From Echinometra lucunter (lineage: Eukaryota; Echinodermata; Echinoidea; Camarodonta; Echinometridae), in contig CM057156.1 of NCBI GenBank assembly GCA_029962745.1, positions 34,185 to 98,184 on the forward strand: 64,000 bases of DNA, in the 5' to 3' direction. The notes below the pieces were generated by a model. That model saw only the letters and a list, made by a program, of their open reading frames with translations. It had not been told where the DNA came from and made no database searches. Positions within the stretch are counted from its first letter, which is position 1. Each line of letters starts with the position of its first letter. The position numbers and the translations under genes are program-made. Below are positions 45,985-57,848 of this stretch, piece after piece.

Positions 45985-46730
45985 GAGGGAAGGCGGAGCC
46001 GGGGGGGAGTGGGCACAGTGTCTCTCCCTTCCCACTATTCCAAGCACCCCAAAATTGTCTCTTTTTACCCATGAAAATAGCCCTTCCCAAAAGTGTTCAG
46101 TGCCCCCTTTTTCTTCTTACAAGGGCCCATTTTTTAATAATTGCCCTTTAACCTTCTAGTAAGTTTCTTTTTTCGCTCCAGATAAGTCGCCCTGAAGAAA
46201 TCCTATAACTTCCCCTTTTTACACAAGATTGGCGACTCTTTACCTTTTTACTAGCGCTCTTCTGAGAAGTACCACCTTATATCACTTCTAACAGTCTAAT
46301 GAGTGTCGATATCAAAATGTGATAAGTACCCCTCTTGACTGTCCATATTTGGTTCTATTTGTGCAATTCTCCTTCTGATGAATGCCCCATCTCACCTCTG
46401 ATATGTTCCGAATTCCACTTGGGCAGGTTCCTTCCCCATTTGAAATTTGATATATGCCCAAGTTTCATTTCTGTTATCATGAATATTATCATGAATATGT
46501 TCCATTTTCCTTTTTGGTGACGTGCTGTAAGTGCCACAAGTGACCTTTTTGTTTTCTGATGTGTCCCTGTTCTATTCTTGATGTGGCCCTTTTAAAACTT
46601 GATACACACCCAATCGATTTCTGATAAGTGCCCCTTATGCTTTCTAATGGTGCCATTTCTCATGACGATAAGTGTCCCCTTGAATCTGATATTTTCTTAT
46701 TTTTCAAAGCTCTCTCGCACTTATCAAATC
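45985..46730 (+). repeat. degenerate 'agtgcccctttt' minisatellite-like repeat, copy 2
   Basis: It has the same gccggggg...cacagtg leader and the same recurring gataagtgccc phrases as 12,955-13,810. Confidence 0.7.
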
Positions 46731-46933
46731 TTAGGCACAGCTTCAAGTGTGTTGTAACCATAAAGTCTTTTCAATTCTCATATTCATGTCGACATTGTGC
46801 TTAAAATTAATCCCCTTTTCAGTTTGATCTTTTTTCTTTTATCGATCGTGATGAGACCTCGAAAAATGCATTGAAAACCCGCTTGGTCAGTAAGGAAAAT
46901 GACCGGATTAATGGATGAAAATATCAATGATAG

Positions 46934-47801
46934 TGTCGTAGTTCGGATGAGGTCACTCAGATGAGTACAAGGGCAACTGATTCGTGTACAGTGTACAGTG
47001 TACTTGTCTTTTATTCATCCAGCAGAAAATCAGACAAAGACAAAAAACAAACCCCAGGATCAACACCCACTCGTCACGTGATCTTGAACCAACACTCCAA
47101 CAACACACTGGCTGGACTCAATTCCAGTGTAGGAATTATACTTGTACTGCACACTTCGGAAGATCTGAAGTGTTGAGAACCACCAAAACGAACTTTGGCT
47201 TTCACCCCACAAAATGTGATACTACGCTGATACAAGCTCAAGAAGGAATGAATCCCGATACCTCCCCCGATGCTACATGTATTCTGCTCACATCACCAAC
47301 CTAACCGTATCACTATGAATTAATGCGCCTTGCATCATTAAGACCTTCAATCTCTCACCTTCAACAATCTTTCTAGATACCTGTTTACAATGTACCTTTT
47401 AACTAATTTGCATATCTTCCGACCATTAATCTGTTAACAAAATGAAAGTGCCTACTCTGTTACTAGGCAGAACTAATTTATCTTTTGCAGGAATATCGCA
47501 CACTGATTAGTCTTCATTCATGAACACAGGACAGAAGCCCAGCTGTAATTAACAAAATAGGAATCCAAAGAACCCTACACGGTGATTTGTTTTCATTCAC
47601 AAAAACTAGATGGATGCGATTGTTAGTCGTGTTTGACAAAACAAGGAATCCAACAACTTCGCAACCCAGATGACACGTCTTATTGAAAACTTTGCATAGC
47701 CAATTCCTCAAATTTCTTCTCAACTAAGAGCGAGCCAAATCGAGCTTCAAATATCTTTATCTATAGAAGAAAATACTCTGGCTAGAACTCAACTTTCCAC
47801 A
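46934..47801 (-). repeat. 3' LTR of the retrotransposon
   Basis: Closely similar to 51012-51883 along its whole length, with scattered substitutions and 1-2 base indels. Confidence 0.9.
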
Positions 47802-49139
47802 ATTTCCCTACTCAAGATAAAGTCGACCCGACTATAATATAGCGCATAATTCAATGTAATATGAGGTCGAATTATTCACTACTACAATCAATATTCAAAA
47901 TCACAACAAAGATTAGAAAGTATATTGTATCTATCTTCCAGTTCGCTGATTCAAAGAAAGAAATTAATATCTACCCTCTGGATGCTATTAAATCAAATAT
48001 GTCTTTTCAATTTCTTGATTATTCTCCAATCTTGATCAAGGTTCTGCCTTATTACTTCTTCAACATAATTTATGTAAGAAAAAAAAATCTTTCATTGAAC
48101 TTCTAACAGTAAAAAGTCCACTTATTTCTTGGAATGATTGAAATAATAAAACTAAACAATCCAGATTCAGCCAAATCAAACCTGATTAGCATGTTACAAT
48201 AATTCTTTTCCAAACTTCACTCATTTGTCAGCGAACTAAACAAGGTTTAGGATGAAATTACTGACCTCTTCAAATTTCAACCCAGCAATAAATTTGTATA
48301 AGATACGCATCTGTCACGAAGAACTGAAAGCAAGGAGTTATCTTGTCTTCTAATAAAAAATTGATCTCAAAATGTAGAATTTCAAACTTGAACTGAAAGT
48401 AAAAATCTTAATCCCTAATAGCAAATTAGGCTGAGAATCAAATTGTATTTGATTTTTTTTTTCTTCTATCCTGAGGACTAGAGACTACAGTTAATTTATT
48501 GAATCCTGTCAAAATTGAATGAGAATTACTGCTAGCCAATTATGTGTGTTTTAAGGATTAGATTAGTTTTTTTTTGTTTTGTTTTTTAGAATTAGAACAA
48601 AGGCAAATCTGGCTCAAAGAAACTAATATACACCAAGCAAGCCTTGCAAAAGAAATCCTATATAATGACATAGTCCAAATTTTCTTTTAGCAAAATTTGA
48701 CTCCCATATTCCTAAATGAAAAACTAAATCAGCTAGGCACTTGTAGCTCCAATAATTTTCACTAAATTAAGCTAGTTTGATTAAATCAGTCTCTAACGGG
48801 ATCAATTTTTCATGAAATAAGTAATAAATCCCCGAACAATCATACTGGACGACCAGTAACAGCTGAAGTCGGCAAACGATAGGGATTACGATTTTTTTCC
48901 ACGTGTGGATCTCGTGGAGCGTCTAACTTGTCTAGTCTCTGGGGTTTCAGAGTCACTACTGGTTAAATATAACCATATTGGTACATCATCATCATCATCA
49001 TCACTATCTGTATCATCAGTATCATCATGATGACTCTCTTCTATCTCATTCTCTGAATACCTGTCGATATCACTGGGTACTGGAAATACATCAATAGACT
49101 CTCCTTCTTGACGAGGAACAATTATTAATCATCGTCTAT
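47802..49139. other. retrotransposon interior downstream of integrase
   Basis: AT-rich with stops in all frames. A run of ATC/ATG trinucleotides lies near 48,986-49,030. A purine stretch next to the 3' LTR may be the remains of a polypurine tract. No envelope-like gene is supported. Confidence 0.5.
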
Positions 49140-50389
49140 TCACCCACTTCGATTTACCACCAAAACCTGGCCGTATCTGAAGAACATCATTCTCCTCTTT
49201 TTTGCAACGATCAAATAAAGAGAATCCTCATATTTGTTCTGCAACTTGTGACGCTCTGAAAAAGCATCACGGCGGAGTAACACTCGATCCCCTAGTTTCA
49301 AGACAGGAACATCTCCAGCCTCTTGTCTCTGCTCCTCTTTCAGTGCAGCTCTTTGCCGATCTACTACAATCTGATAAGCTCTTTCCATGAGCTTGTTTTG
49401 ATTTTCCACATAATCCTCACTCCAGGACAACTTTGATCTACTCAACAGTTGATCAATCGGCAACTGAGGACCTCGGCCGAACATCAGAAAATAGGGAGTG
49501 ACCCTAGTGACACGATGGGGGGGGGGGGGGGGGGGATAGTATTGTACCTGAAGACTATGTGTTTAATCAACTCTGGCCAACGCCTTCTTTGTTTAGGATT
49601 CAATGATCTCAGTAACCCACAAAGAGTTCGATTAAATCTCTCACACTGCCCATTACCTTGGGGGTAATATGCAGTGGTACGGGACTTCTTGATGTCATAT
49701 ATTTGACATAATTCTGCAAATGATCTTCCTTGATCGGAATGAATTCTACCGGGAATTCCATAACGGACAAACCACTCATCTCTTAAAATCTTTGCTACGG
49801 TTTATGCAGATTAATCGTGACGAGGAATTGCTTGTGCATACTTACTGAATACGTCAGTAAGTACCAAAACATCTTCATAACCTTGCTGTCCCTTGTCTAA
49901 CTTCAAAAAGTCCATCGCTAATACCTCCTAGGGTCGAAAAGCTACTAAATGTCAAGGAGAAGGACAAATAGTAGGAAGGGGTGGTTTCGATGTAACACAC
50001 CTAAAACATCTCTACACATACTCCTTCACAGTCTGAGACATACCCGGCCAATAACACCTCTCCTTCAGAAGATTCAAAGTACGATCTATCCCTTGATGAC
50101 CCCATTGATCATGCACGAGTTCCATCACAGTCTTCTTCAAAACTTCTGGAACTAACAGCTGTAGGGCCTTACCATGGACAGAATCTTCTACTTCACGGTA
50201 AAGAACATTTGCATGTTCTACATACCGAGACCATTCTCTCAACCAACCACTAACAAGATCAAACAGTTTCGGATCAATGAACTGACCCGGTTCCCAAACT
50301 CTCTTTTTCAAACATCTCACTTCTTGAAGTATAGGATCATTAGCTTGGAGAATTGCTATGTCTTCAAAACTATACGAAGGCAACATCAT
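49140..50389 (-). pseudogene. integrase region of the retrotransposon
   Basis: The minus strand shows, in order, an HHCC-type zinc-binding segment (50012-50389, with HDQWGHQGIDRTL), a DDE core (MDFLKLD, VLTDVFSKYA, HSDQG and YYPQGNGQ..E, about 49,560-49,950) and a C-terminal segment with LKLGDRVLLRR (49140-49484). Stop codons occur in the core near 49,805 and 49,930, and the G/C-run at 49,517-49,533 shifts the frame. Confidence 0.85.
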
Positions 50390-50760
50390 AGGAACCCAAC
50401 TATCTTCTTGGTCAATTGATTCACTAATTTACTAATCTCTTGAAACACAGACACTGGGGTAGTCTTTTTTACTTCATTTATCATCACAGCAACCTCGTCC
50501 ATACCCAATGGTCGTCTGCTTAGTGCATCTGCTGCTTTATTCGCAGAGCCAGGACGATATTTTACCTCAGTATGGTATGCTGCTAACTGCGCCACCCACC
50601 TAGTCTCTGTGGCTCCCAATTTAGCATTTCTCAAGTGTACTAGAGGGTTGTGGTCTGTGAAGACCTCACAGTGTTGGCCCTGAATACACGAACCAAATTT
50701 GTCCACTACAGCCCATTTAAGAGCAAGTAACTCCAACTTGAAGCTGTTGTCACTCTACCA
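50386..50760 (-). pseudogene. RNase H region of the retrotransposon
   Basis: ELLALKWAV, the VFTDHNPL motif, RWVAQLAAYH and the NKAADALSRRP end are the standard gypsy-type RNase H landmarks. The frame changes just before the zinc-binding part of integrase (50386-50389). Upstream it joins directly to non-coding leader, so everything N-terminal has been deleted. Confidence 0.88.
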
Positions 50761-51011
50761 ACGCTATCACTCTCTATGACGCTGTCATCGATGCAACCGT
50801 CAGACGCTCTCATCTCCCCGATCGTCCGACGCCGTCGTCACTGCAACCATCCGACGCTCTCGTCACTTTAGCCATCTGATGCCGTTGTCGTCGCACCAGC
50901 CGTCTGACGCCGTCGTCGTCGCACCAACCGTCTAACACCTCCCTCGTTGAACCTGGGGTTGTCCCTCATAATCAGCGCCTAATCCTGACCTATCCTGTGC
51001 GTGACGCCATT
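50761..51011. repeat. retrotransposon leader with GTC/CGAC-rich repeats
   Basis: Degenerate copies of a roughly 30-bp phrase containing ccgtctgacgccgtcgtc fill most of it. The putative primer-binding site adjoins the LTR. Confidence 0.6.
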
Positions 51012-51883
51012 TGTCGTAGTTCGGATTAGGTCACTCAGATGGGTACCAAGGCAACTGATTCATGTACAGTGTACAGTGTACTTGTCTTTTATTCATCCAA
51101 CAGAAAATCAGACAAAGACAAAAAACAAACCCCAGGATCAACACCCACTCGTCACGTGATCGTGAACCAACAATCCAACAACACACTGGCTGGACTCAAT
51201 TCCAGTGTAGGAATTATACTTGTACTGCACACTTCGGAAGATCTGAAGTGTTGAGAACCACCAAAAACGAACTTCGGCTTTCACCCAACAAAATGTGATA
51301 CTACGCTGATACAAGCTCAAGAAGGAATGATTCCTGATACCTCGCCCGATGCTACATGTATTCTGCTCACATCACCAACCTAACTGTAATCACTATGAAT
51401 TAATGCGCCTTGCATCATTAAGACCTTCAATCTCTCACCTTCAACAATCTTTCTAGATACCTATTTACGATGTACCTTTTAACTAATTTGCATATCTTCC
51501 GAACATTGATCTGTTAACAAAATGAAAGTGCCTACTCTGTTACTAGGCAGAACTAATTTATCTTTTGCAGGAATATCGCACACTGATTAGTCTTCATTCA
51601 TGAACACAGGACAGAAGCCCAGCTGTAATTTACAAAAAAGGAATCCAAAGAACCCTACACGGTGATTTGTTTTCATTCATAAAAACTAGATGGATGCGAT
51701 TTTTAGTCCTGTTTGACAAAACAAGGAATCCAACAACCTCGCAACCCAGATGACACGTCTTATTGAAAACTTTGCATAGCCAATTCCTAAAATTTCTTCT
51801 CAACCAAGAGCGAGCCAAATCGAGCTTCAAATATATCTTTATCTTTAGGAGAAAATACTCTGGCTAAAACTTAACTATCCACA
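51012..51883 (-). repeat. 5' LTR of the retrotransposon
   Basis: Pairs with 46934-47801. It starts tgtcgtagttcgga and ends tatccaca. Confidence 0.9.
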
Positions 51884-52583
51884 ATAGGAAGATCCCTAAA
51901 ATAAATTTGTGGCATATCTTTATCATTAAGTCACCGTAAATCATGCAAATGCCGTGGTCATAAGCCAAATAAAAACTTAGCATTTTGTTCCCTCTCTCCG
52001 CTCCCTCGCAAATGAGTAATGAAAGCAATCTTAACAATGGCAAAGTAGTAAACATGCTAAAGATAAGAAAAATTATATCTAAAATAATCCTTAAACGAGT
52101 ATTAAACAGAATGTACGGCTATACCAACTGCTCAAAACGCTCCTTTTCCTTCTTGTGTTCACTATTTGTAAGTGCCCCTTTTCACTAGTACCAGCCAACA
52201 CATTGAAAGACGCCTCGCCGCCCGCCGCCCCTACGTCGATGATAAATGATAGTGGTAATGATGTATTCTCATTTTTATCCCTGCCCTTCAAGAAAAAATA
52301 TTTTTGATCCAGAGTGGCTTTTAAAAAAAGAGTAACAGTGCAATGTTATGTGTTTTCAGTTTTTTGTTTTTGTTTTTTTCTTGTCACATATGCTTTAAAA
52401 GTCTGGATACAAATACAATAATACTCGTTTTAACTTCATACTAGTCTACTCTTCACCAGTGTAGTGTTATGTAATCTTACAGTTTGACAGCCTTTTGTTG
52501 TTGTTGTTGTTATATTATCATTTATAGGTCATTGACGTTATCAGCAACCAGAGGTGAGCGTAATGATTGCTGTAAAGGCCTGA

Positions 52584-52588
52584 TATAT

Positions 52589-52637
<49 letters not shown>
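52584..52637. repeat. (TA)n microsatellite
   Basis: About 25 uninterrupted TA units. Confidence 0.95.
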
Positions 52638-52639
<2 letters not shown>

Positions 52640-53121
52640 TGTATACCTATATCCATTGCTTCAAAGATTATGTGTTAGTTTCAAAGAAAGGTCAAACGAA
52701 TGACAGTAAATCTGTATCTATTTAGGTGAAAGCAAAGTGAACGATTGAACAATATTATTTCAAACGTATAAGCGTATAAGAAATGTTTGTATTGGGGTAT
52801 AGATTGGTCATACAGATGTCGGCATTGCTGGGTAAACCAGATTTCGTTGTGTTTTTTTTTTATTTGTTTGTTTTTGTTTGTTTGTTTGTTTGTTAGTTTG
52901 TTTGTTAGCTTGTTTTTTGTGGAGTTTTTCTTGTAGTCCAAATACGAATTATTCTGCTGAAATTTAAAGTGCAAATAAAATCATTTAACCTATTTGGCGT
53001 GTGCCTAAGTTTCTCTAAAGACGATAAGATTCTTATGACATTCATGCTGCTAATAATGCTTTGTTTTTTAAAGTGTCTGCATGCATGTCTGCAATCAAAC
53101 TTTTTGACGAGACACGTCTCA

Positions 53122-53134
53122 GTGAAAGTGAAAC
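53122..53134 (+). promoter_or_regulatory. IRF/ISRE-like site upstream of beta receptor 1
   Basis: gtgaaagtgaaac contains GAAAGTGAAAC, an exact GAAANNGAAAC core. It lies about 1.1 kb upstream of the receptor start. A further match, gaaattgaaagtgaa, is at 53793-53807, and its counterpart upstream of receptor 2 is near 59,571-59,585. Function is inferred from the word only. Confidence 0.35.
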
Positions 53135-53332
53135 ACAAAGTTCAGTGGGCTGCATGGTAGCTATTTTCCTCTGGTAAATAATGAGCACTTGAGAGTTGAG
53201 ACCGCTCTGGCAAAACGTTTATAATTAGGACATGGTGAATGATCCGAGAGATAATCAGGAAATTCGACGTCATGTCCTCAAGTTGATATAGGCCTGCAAG
53301 TAGGCAGTTTTCCCATGAGGATATAGATACTT

Positions 53333-54249
53333 ATAAAATGGCATGTCAATTTTCCATTCACTATAGTTGTGATGGTCGTCCTCGAGATGGTCGTCTCTGC
53401 TAAAACTGTAGGAATAGGTAAAGAAGAGACAAGAGCAAAAGTGAGCCAGTGATATACCTTGTTTGTACACATAGTACATGTAGTACATGTAGAGTAAGAG
53501 ACGCCATATTGCATAATCATGTTCTTTAAGGTCAAGAATTGCCGTTTTCGTTTTGGTGTCACGTCCTTCTCATGGTCACAAGCACGATACAATATAAGCA
53601 TGAATAATTCTAACAAAATATCCAGGAAATGATGTGAATGTTAGAACAAATAATATTAGGCATCAGATTCCCCTTCGCTTTCACCACAACATTATATCTT
53701 CTGTCATTAAAGTTCAACTGCAGTCGCTAAGTGCAACTAACCACCAGCTTCTAAGAAAATCCGAAAATAGCATCATTAAACGCATCGCATCTGAAATTGA
53801 AAGTGAACTAAAGTTTGACCAGGCTGACTGAAAGTAATATCCATCCATTTACTCTTATAATTGTTGCATTAGTCTTGTTAGATGACACCAGCAGTATGCC
53901 TCTTACCAGGTTGAGTATTTCGGTCATAGCGGTCGACCTCATTGATTTCCTTATCATTGTGCATTGATTCGTCATTGTTATAGGACTTGTTTCCAATAGC
54001 TTCCGTGATCTCACTGATTTCTGTTTACATTATATTGTGCGAATCATTGTTTGCTGTGGAGATATTATACATGACTTGTAGGACATGCTCCATCGTCATG
54101 CTTATTTGCCAGTATATATTAAGATGACTGCCAGAAAATACTTTGACAGATTGGATTCGTCTGAGTAATAAGAATTTTACCTTACTTTCTCCGTATGGGC
54201 TTGGTATTCCTTTGATGATGTAATAGTGGATATACTTCAGATAATGAAC
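53333..54249 (+). promoter_or_regulatory. upstream/promoter region of beta receptor 1
   Basis: Duplicated upstream of receptor 2 (from 59,092, with an insertion there). A TATA-like tatata at 54113-54118, about 137 bp before the ATG, is kept at 60,808-60,815. That predicts a start near 54,145 and a short unspliced leader. Short open frames here are not conserved as proteins. Confidence 0.5.
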
Positions 54250-56682
54250 ATGGCTTTCTTCAAAGTTTATTGGTATTCCGGATTTATCTCCGTCCTCGGG
54301 ATATATCTCTTATGTCCATTAGTGTCGTGTGTTATATTTCAGGAAGATGGACCACAAAATAAGACTGTAGTGGAAGGTGATAGAGTGGCATTAATTTGCG
54401 ATGTGAACAATGACAATGATAACACAATATTTTGGACCTATTTGATTGATCCTTTACATCGGCGATATATCAGTAGCAATGATTACATATACCCCACTGA
54501 AGGGTACGGTGTAGATTCAAGTAACTACAAAGTAGTTATTAACCAGTCTCAACAAATATATACGCTCGTTATCAAGTCCATTAACTTGTCAACGGAGGCT
54601 GGGATTTATGAATGTGGCTATGTATATGGATCTAGTAGCAGATTCACATCGCTTGCGACGGCAATGATTACCGTGTCACCTTTTCCTGAATCTCTCAGTT
54701 GCCATCTCAACCAACTTATTTCATTAGGAACAGAACAAAACCAAAACCAAAATTTTGAAGTAGCTTGTTCCTGGACCCACAGTCAGCCAGGTACAGCTTA
54801 CTTTGACGGTAGCAACGGTGAAACAATTGATGTTGACCTCAGATTCCCAAATCGAATCATCAGTCGTATTGAGTCCCGTGATACCCCGACCATCATTTGC
54901 AGATTTATTAGAGGCAGCGATGCTTTTATTACCATAAATGCACCATGCATTCGAGAAAATACACCCGGACTATTAAGAGTAAACCCCTTCATCGGAGAAG
55001 TGTCTGTTGGTTCCAATGCATCGTTCGTTTGCACTTCTGGTAATCAGAACTATTCTCCTGAGATTTCCTGGGATGTAAGTGTTAATGGAAGCGCTCCCTT
55101 TGTTAGTCAAGAGCGTCTAAAAAAAAACAATGAAGTTATGTCTATTATAAAAGTACAAGATAGTGACCAATACGTTCTAGTTGAATGTAAAGTCCACATC
55201 TCGGAAGACGTGACGGTATCAAGTTATGCATCTATGCGAATCGTTGAAGTCACAACGCCTCCCTCTCGAAGACCCCCCGGAGAGAGCCAGTCAAATCGGA
55301 CGACTGACATGACTGATAGACCAACAACTGAAAATGACGTCATCGAAATTACGACTCCTGTCCAACCTGATACAGGAGGTGGCTGGAAAATAGCTTTAGC
55401 TGTGATAATAACACTCGTCTTCATCATAGCAGCACTTGTCCTCATCATCGTCGTCCTTGTCATTAAGCGAAAAAGGGGATCTCTACGACGTAAGTACTCT
55501 GAAGGAAAGGCGCATACTTACGATGCGATTGAGCTCCAAAAGATTTCGCATACCAGGCACGATGGCAGCTCACAATTATATGCCCTTTCCTTCAAAGATA
55601 AGAAATCAAAGCGACATCTGAGTGACGGTTTCGACACCAACGAAATGGACGAAGGAAATTTCAAAGGCTCACTTTCGTCTTCTTGCGGCATGCTCAACTT
55701 GCAACCCGAGTCAACAGATGAGCAGGTCTACGCTGAACCTGACACCACCACTGAATCCGGAAATCAGCTCCAGAACAATTCAAGGCGTCTCTGCAACTCA
55801 ATGCCAATCCTGGACGCTAGCGAATACGAGACGATATCAGAGCCGAAAGCTCGATCAAAACAAATGGCAAAGACTTTGTCGACGTTGCCCATCAGCTCCA
55901 ATTGCAGCAGCCGTGGTGACCGAAGATGGACCTCACAGAGGATGAAGAAGGATGCTCCCTGGACACCTCCGATGTCAAGACACGCCACATCATTCCGAAA
56001 ACCAGGGGTCAAAGATCCTCACGCTGATAGTGACTATTACGCAGATTACGCAGACATCGAAGGCGTGGGTAGCAGGTCTTCTCGAAATACTCTCGATGAT
56101 GAAATCCTCGATACTTATCTTAGTAACATCCCGAGTTCCTCTAGCTCTTCTCTTCATAAGAACATGAAAAATAACAAGGCCACGTCACTCAACAGGGCCA
56201 TGTCATGTCGCCCTGGCCCACCAAAACCTCAACGTGGAAAATGCCAGTCCATGGGTATTCCAACTTACAGCACGATCAGTGACTACGAGATCATGAGCAA
56301 GCAAGTCAAACAAATCAACGAAGACGACAATGACTACGATGAGTGCGACCAAAGCGAGCCAAGTTTTCCGATGAGTAACTACGATCGACCGAGGAACCCG
56401 AGTCATGTTAAAACCGCGTACACCCTCCCAAGGCTTACTGAAGGAGCCACGGAGGTGATGATGAAGCAAGGGTATGGAAGAGAAGGACGAAAAGTAAAGA
56501 GTTTGGATGAGGGAGAGTACGAATTGATTGGTGATGAAGGAGGATTTCGTAAAAACTCGACTGAGGTTCCTAAATCTTCTCAGTATGCTGATATTGGTGA
56601 TACCATGAAGGTATATGCTTCAGTATTGGACAATGATGTCACTGCATCTGAATGGCATCAGGAAGACGACGACGATGACTAG
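54250..56682 (+). CDS. class A Ig receptor with long beta tail (beta receptor 1)
   Basis: Encodes 810 residues in one exon. The open frame reaches back to a GTG at 54226; the ATG at 54250 (aacATGg) is preferred because receptor 2 lacks the ATG at 54244. Layout: signal peptide 1-27; V-set D1 (Cys50, FWTY, Cys122 in YECGY); D2 about 137-240 with FPNRIISR; D3 245-340; stalk; transmembrane helix about 378-404, then KRKRG; tail of about 405 residues. Tail tyrosine motifs include TYDAIEL, LYALSF, VYAEP, SEYETI, YADI, YSTI, the PI3K-type YEIM, EYELI, SQYADI and VYASV; several fit SxYxxI. Compared with receptor 2, about 50 tail residues including a LYAKP motif are missing. One lost base turns the last tyrosine codon into TAG, removing six residues. 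I infer an SH2-recruiting, probably inhibitory or mixed receptor. Confidence 0.88.
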   Translation: MAFFKVYWYSGFISVLGIYLLCPLVSCVIFQEDGPQNKTVVEGDRVALICDVNNDNDNTIFWTYLIDPLHRRYISSNDYIYPTEGYGVDSSNYKVVINQSQQIYTLVIKSINLSTEAGIYECGYVYGSSSRFTSLATAMITVSPFPESLSCHLNQLISLGTEQNQNQNFEVACSWTHSQPGTAYFDGSNGETIDVDLRFPNRIISRIESRDTPTIICRFIRGSDAFITINAPCIRENTPGLLRVNPFIGEVSVGSNASFVCTSGNQNYSPEISWDVSVNGSAPFVSQERLKKNNEVMSIIKVQDSDQYVLVECKVHISEDVTVSSYASMRIVEVTTPPSRRPPGESQSNRTTDMTDRPTTENDVIEITTPVQPDTGGGWKIALAVIITLVFIIAALVLIIVVLVIKRKRGSLRRKYSEGKAHTYDAIELQKISHTRHDGSSQLYALSFKDKKSKRHLSDGFDTNEMDEGNFKGSLSSSCGMLNLQPESTDEQVYAEPDTTTESGNQLQNNSRRLCNSMPILDASEYETISEPKARSKQMAKTLSTLPISSNCSSRGDRRWTSQRMKKDAPWTPPMSRHATSFRKPGVKDPHADSDYYADYADIEGVGSRSSRNTLDDEILDTYLSNIPSSSSSSLHKNMKNNKATSLNRAMSCRPGPPKPQRGKCQSMGIPTYSTISDYEIMSKQVKQINEDDNDYDECDQSEPSFPMSNYDRPRNPSHVKTAYTLPRLTEGATEVMMKQGYGREGRKVKSLDEGEYELIGDEGGFRKNSTEVPKSSQYADIGDTMKVYASVLDNDVTASEWHQEDDDDD

Positions 56683-57848
56683 ACAGTGACTTTGATTAAT
56701 ATCGTTCTTTGAAGCAATACAGTACTACCAACTGACAGAAAGGGTATATCACTGGAAACAACCGATTATGATTACTCGGAAGATGTTCAATAGCAGTTCT
56801 GATATGAATGATGATGATTGTATTTTTCCATAATGTTTGTACAAAGTATACGTTTAGTCTTGACACTTCTTTCCAATTTTATTCACTTTCATACGAGTTG
56901 AATCAACTCTTTTAGGGTACAAACAATATGCTTGATTATTTTTATCCTGGCATGCTCATAGGTGAAATAATACAAGTAGAAAGCAGAAGAGAATTTTATC
57001 ACACTTCAAGCAGAGACGATTGTTTTCCATATTGAATTTTAAACGTTTTGCTATTGGTATAATTACATGTATGTCTCCATATGTGGAGATAAAGAGTTTT
57101 TTAAATTTAATGATTAGTAGCAATATTCACGAGATAATTTGTGTAACCATGTTAACACAGCATATTGGTAGTGCTTTGAATACTTGAATTTGATACAAAG
57201 TTTCTTATGTTGAATTTGATAAGTCCTTTTATTTGGAGAGTTTGTTGTTCACATTTGTATATAGTTATGTATTAAGACTTAGCCCATGGGCTCCATTACC
57301 TCTGTGATATAAACTGTAAATGTGTTCCGGATATCGCTCAAAATGACCTCGAAAGACTTCGTAACATGAATAGGAATGAAATAGCTGAAATAGACACAAC
57401 AGTTGAGATTATGCAACAAACATTCATGGTCATTTCAAATTCCATTCAGCTGATAAGACGGAATATTCAGCCGTAGAGACCTCAATTTACCAGGTAACAT
57501 GTTGGAAGCATGAATCGATATATGAATAATAACATGGAAGCTCCTAATGTAGTGATTGCAGAGCATCTTCAGGGTTTTTTCCTAGTGGAGTGCTCAAAAA
57601 CAGAAAAAAGAAAAGGAAAAATCTTAAGATGAAAAATACAAAGTTAAACATTGAAGAGCAAACCCCGAACAATGCAGTAAAACCTAAAAACATGAGGTTT
57701 CTCAGGAAACACCACCCTTTGTTACCAGCAATCCGTATTTATTTATTTCGGACCATTCACATTTCCTGGTTATGATATTATCTGAGAATGAAACACAATA
57801 GTTCTTCAGCATAGTGCATGCCCATGGAAAAATAGGCTAATGTTAATG
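56683..57848. other. 3' flank of beta receptor 1
   Basis: 56,690-57,130 is nearly identical to 63,550-64,000 and is probably 3' UTR plus flank. The rest is AT-rich with no gene seen. An A-rich patch near 57,590-57,650 gives a Lys/Asn-rich artefact frame. Confidence 0.6.

Larger units (their letters stand above)
46930..51887 (-). mobile_element. Ty3/gypsy-type LTR retrotransposon, internally deleted
   Basis: Two LTRs (46934-47801 and 51012-51883) begin TG and end CA and are flanked by the 4-bp direct repeat atag (46930-46933 and 51884-51887). The internal 3.2 kb, read on the minus strand, encodes RNase H then integrase, the Ty3/gypsy order. Gag, protease and the reverse transcriptase core are missing. 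A putative primer site (tggcgtcacg, two bases inside the right LTR) fits a 5' LTR on the right. Stops, a frameshift and a long G/C-run at 49517-49533 show that it is dead. Confidence 0.9.
51888..53332. other. intergenic with microsatellites
   Basis: No gene seen. It contains a scrap of the agtgcccctttt repeat (about 52,150-52,190), a (TA)n tract (52,584-52,637) and a (GTTT)n-like tract (52,860-52,920). Confidence 0.6.

Noticed and set aside
49949..50419. Plus-strand open frames across the integrase region
   Set aside because: They are antisense shadows of the clearly recognisable integrase on the minus strand.
53634..53831. 65-residue open frame upstream of beta receptor 1
   Set aside because: The duplicated copy near 59,400 does not keep the frame, so it is promoter-region DNA and not an exon.
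54226..54249. Longer N-terminus for the beta receptors starting at 54226 and 60922
   Set aside because: Those first codons are GTG. The shared ATG eight codons later has a good context and leads straight into the signal peptide.
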